Positions 3,950 to 5,096 of a stretch of 5,096 nucleotides of DNA are shown piece by piece. Location: NCBI GenBank assembly GCA_025355835.1, contig JANXYW010000409.1, forward strand, positions 1 to 5,096, in the 5' to 3' direction. Origin of the DNA: Chloroflexota bacterium (GTDB lineage Bacteria > Chloroflexota > Dehalococcoidia > DSTF01 > JACRBR01). Every line of letters begins with the position of its first letter. Within the stretch, counting starts at the first letter, position 1. The position numbers were made by a program, and so were the translations under genes. The notes beneath the pieces are model-generated. The model made no database searches, was not told the origin of the DNA, and saw only the letters and a program-made list of their open reading frames with translations.

Positions 3950-5096
3950 CTACCCCACGCGTTCGAAGATGCTCGCAATCCCCTGGCCGCCGCCGATGCA
4001 AAGGCTCACGAGCCCGTACCGCGAGCCGCGCCGCTCCATCTCGTACATCAGCTTCACCGTAAGGATCGCGCCCGTCGCGCCGAGCGGGTGGCCCAGCGCG
4101 ATGGCGCCGCCGTTCACGTTCACCTTCTCCGGATCGAGGTGCAGCGCCGTGCTGCACGCGCCCGCGACCGACGCGAAGGCCTCGTTCAGCTCGACGAGAT
4201 CGATCTGGTCGATGGTCAGCTTCGCCTTCTCGAGCGCCTTCTGCACGGCGGGGATCGGCCCACTTCCCATAAGGGAGGGCTCGACGCCGGCTTCGGCGCG
4301 CGACACGAGACGCATGCGCGGCCGCACGCCCAGCTCCTTCGCCTTCGCTGCCGTCATCATTACGACCGCCGCTGCGCCGTCGTTGATGCCGCTGGCGTTG
4401 CCGGCGGTCACCATGCCGTCCGGCTTGAACGCAGGCTTCAGCTTGCCGAGCGCCTCCAGCGTCGTCATGCGCGGGTGCTCGTCCTGGGTGATCATCACCA
4501 TCTCTTTGCCCTGCTTCACTTCGACGGGCACGATCTCGTCGACGAACTTGCCGGCGGCAATCGCCGCGGCGGCGCGCTCCTGCGAGCGCATGGCGATCTC
4601 GTCCTGGACGGCGCGCGATACTTCGTACTTCTCGGCGAGGTTCTCGGCCGTGATGCCCATCGGCGCTTTGCTGAACGGGTCGCTCAGCAGGTGATTGATG
4701 CCGTCTTCGAGCGTACCCGGCCCCATGCGGTAGCCGCTGCGGGCGTTGCGCAGGTAGTACGGCGCCATCGTCATGTTCTCGGTGCCGCCGGCCACGACGA
4801 CCATCGCGTCGCCGACCTGGATGTAGCGCGCGGCGGTGTTGATCGCTTCGAGGCCGCTGCCGCAGATGCGGTTGACCGCGAGCGCCGGCGCCTCGATGGG
4901 CATCCCGGCCTTCACGGCGGCGTGCCGCGCGATGTAGCCGTCCTCCGCCGCCTGCCCGACGCAGCCGAGGATGATGTGGTCGACCTGCTCCGGCTTCAAC
5001 CCCGAGCGCTCGACCGCCGCCTTGATGGCGATCGCGCCAAGATCCGAGGCCGAGAGGTTGGAATACGCCCCCTGGAACCTGCCAATAGGCGTCCGC
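3950..5096 (-). CDS. Thiolase (acetyl-CoA C-acetyl/acyltransferase), N-terminal tip missing
   Basis: Thiolases condense two acyl-CoA molecules to beta-ketoacyl-CoA or cleave it with CoA. The frame stays open to the right edge. It begins RTPIGRF, which normally lies some ten residues from the thiolase start, so only that tip is missing. An in-frame TTG at 4999 is not a start. Of 381 visible residues, the nucleophilic cysteine is residue 78 (NRICGSGLEAI), NEAFA is at 304-308, the catalytic histidine is at 336 (GGAIALGHPLGATGA), and the second catalytic cysteine is at 366 (CIGGGQG). The length and the GGTENM and RMGPGTLEDG stretches fit the cytosolic tetrameric AtoB/PhaA-like group. Whether it is biosynthetic (acetoacetyl-CoA) or beta-oxidative cannot be settled without the neighbouring genes, which lie outside the window. 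It ends in its own terminator. Confidence 0.95.
   Translation of the reverse strand, partial: RTPIGRFQGAYSNLSASDLGAIAIKAAVERSGLKPEQVDHIILGCVGQAAEDGYIARHAAVKAGMPIEAPALAVNRICGSGLEAINTAARYIQVGDAMVVVAGGTENMTMAPYYLRNARSGYRMGPGTLEDGINHLLSDPFSKAPMGITAENLAEKYEVSRAVQDEIAMRSQERAAAAIAAGKFVDEIVPVEVKQGKEMVMITQDEHPRMTTLEALGKLKPAFKPDGMVTAGNASGINDGAAAVVMMTAAKAKELGVRPRMRLVSRAEAGVEPSLMGSGPIPAVQKALEKAKLTIDQIDLVELNEAFASVAGACSTALHLDPEKVNVNGGAIALGHPLGATGAILTVKLMYEMERRGSRYGLVSLCIGGGQGIASIFERVG

Noticed and set aside
3969..4694. Plus-strand open frame of 241 codons
   Set aside because: Antisense to the thiolase, which has all catalytic motifs in its own frame.

Overview
The window is a high-GC stretch in which all four protein genes read on the minus strand. 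From right to left they are a thiolase cut by the right edge (3950-5096), a membrane-anchored 3D/double-psi beta-barrel cell-wall protein (1905-2876), an endonuclease III (871-1632), and an exported protein of unknown function cut by the left edge (1-878). The endonuclease's LSQNTSD-type N-terminal motif, the cysteine-rich 3D domain, the strong G/C third-position bias and the palindromic repeats together suggest an environmental bacterium, perhaps of the Chloroflexota. That placement is inference only; there is no rRNA or marker gene to confirm it.

Layout. Endonuclease III and the exported protein overlap by 8 bp (ATGGCTAG) and look translationally coupled. The 3D-domain gene is its own unit. 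It has a good promoter (TTGATC, 16 nt, TATAAT at 2963-2990), a leader of about 80 nt or more, and a perfect 17-bp stem terminator 22 nt after its stop. The thiolase ends in a second clear intrinsic terminator (3871-3904), so its transcript is separate. The genes show no common pathway: DNA base-excision repair, peptidoglycan or envelope work, and acyl-CoA metabolism.

Two intergenic zones are rich in repeats. At 1659-1838 an approximately 180-bp palindromic element with 17-bp perfect inverted ends carries a 60-bp double-hairpin repeat inside it. At about 3490-3855 there are several unrelated hairpins and then two more copies of the same 60-bp repeat, carried in a 96/97-bp tandem duplication. 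A heptanucleotide microsatellite (ACCTAAA) lies in the 3' UTR of the thiolase. The stretch 3120-3490 holds no gene I can support.

I see no defence system, CRISPR array, toxin-antitoxin pair, tRNA or rRNA. The points most worth checking are the nested repeat element, the possible CTG start and leader structure of the 3D gene, and the unclassified exported protein coupled to nth.
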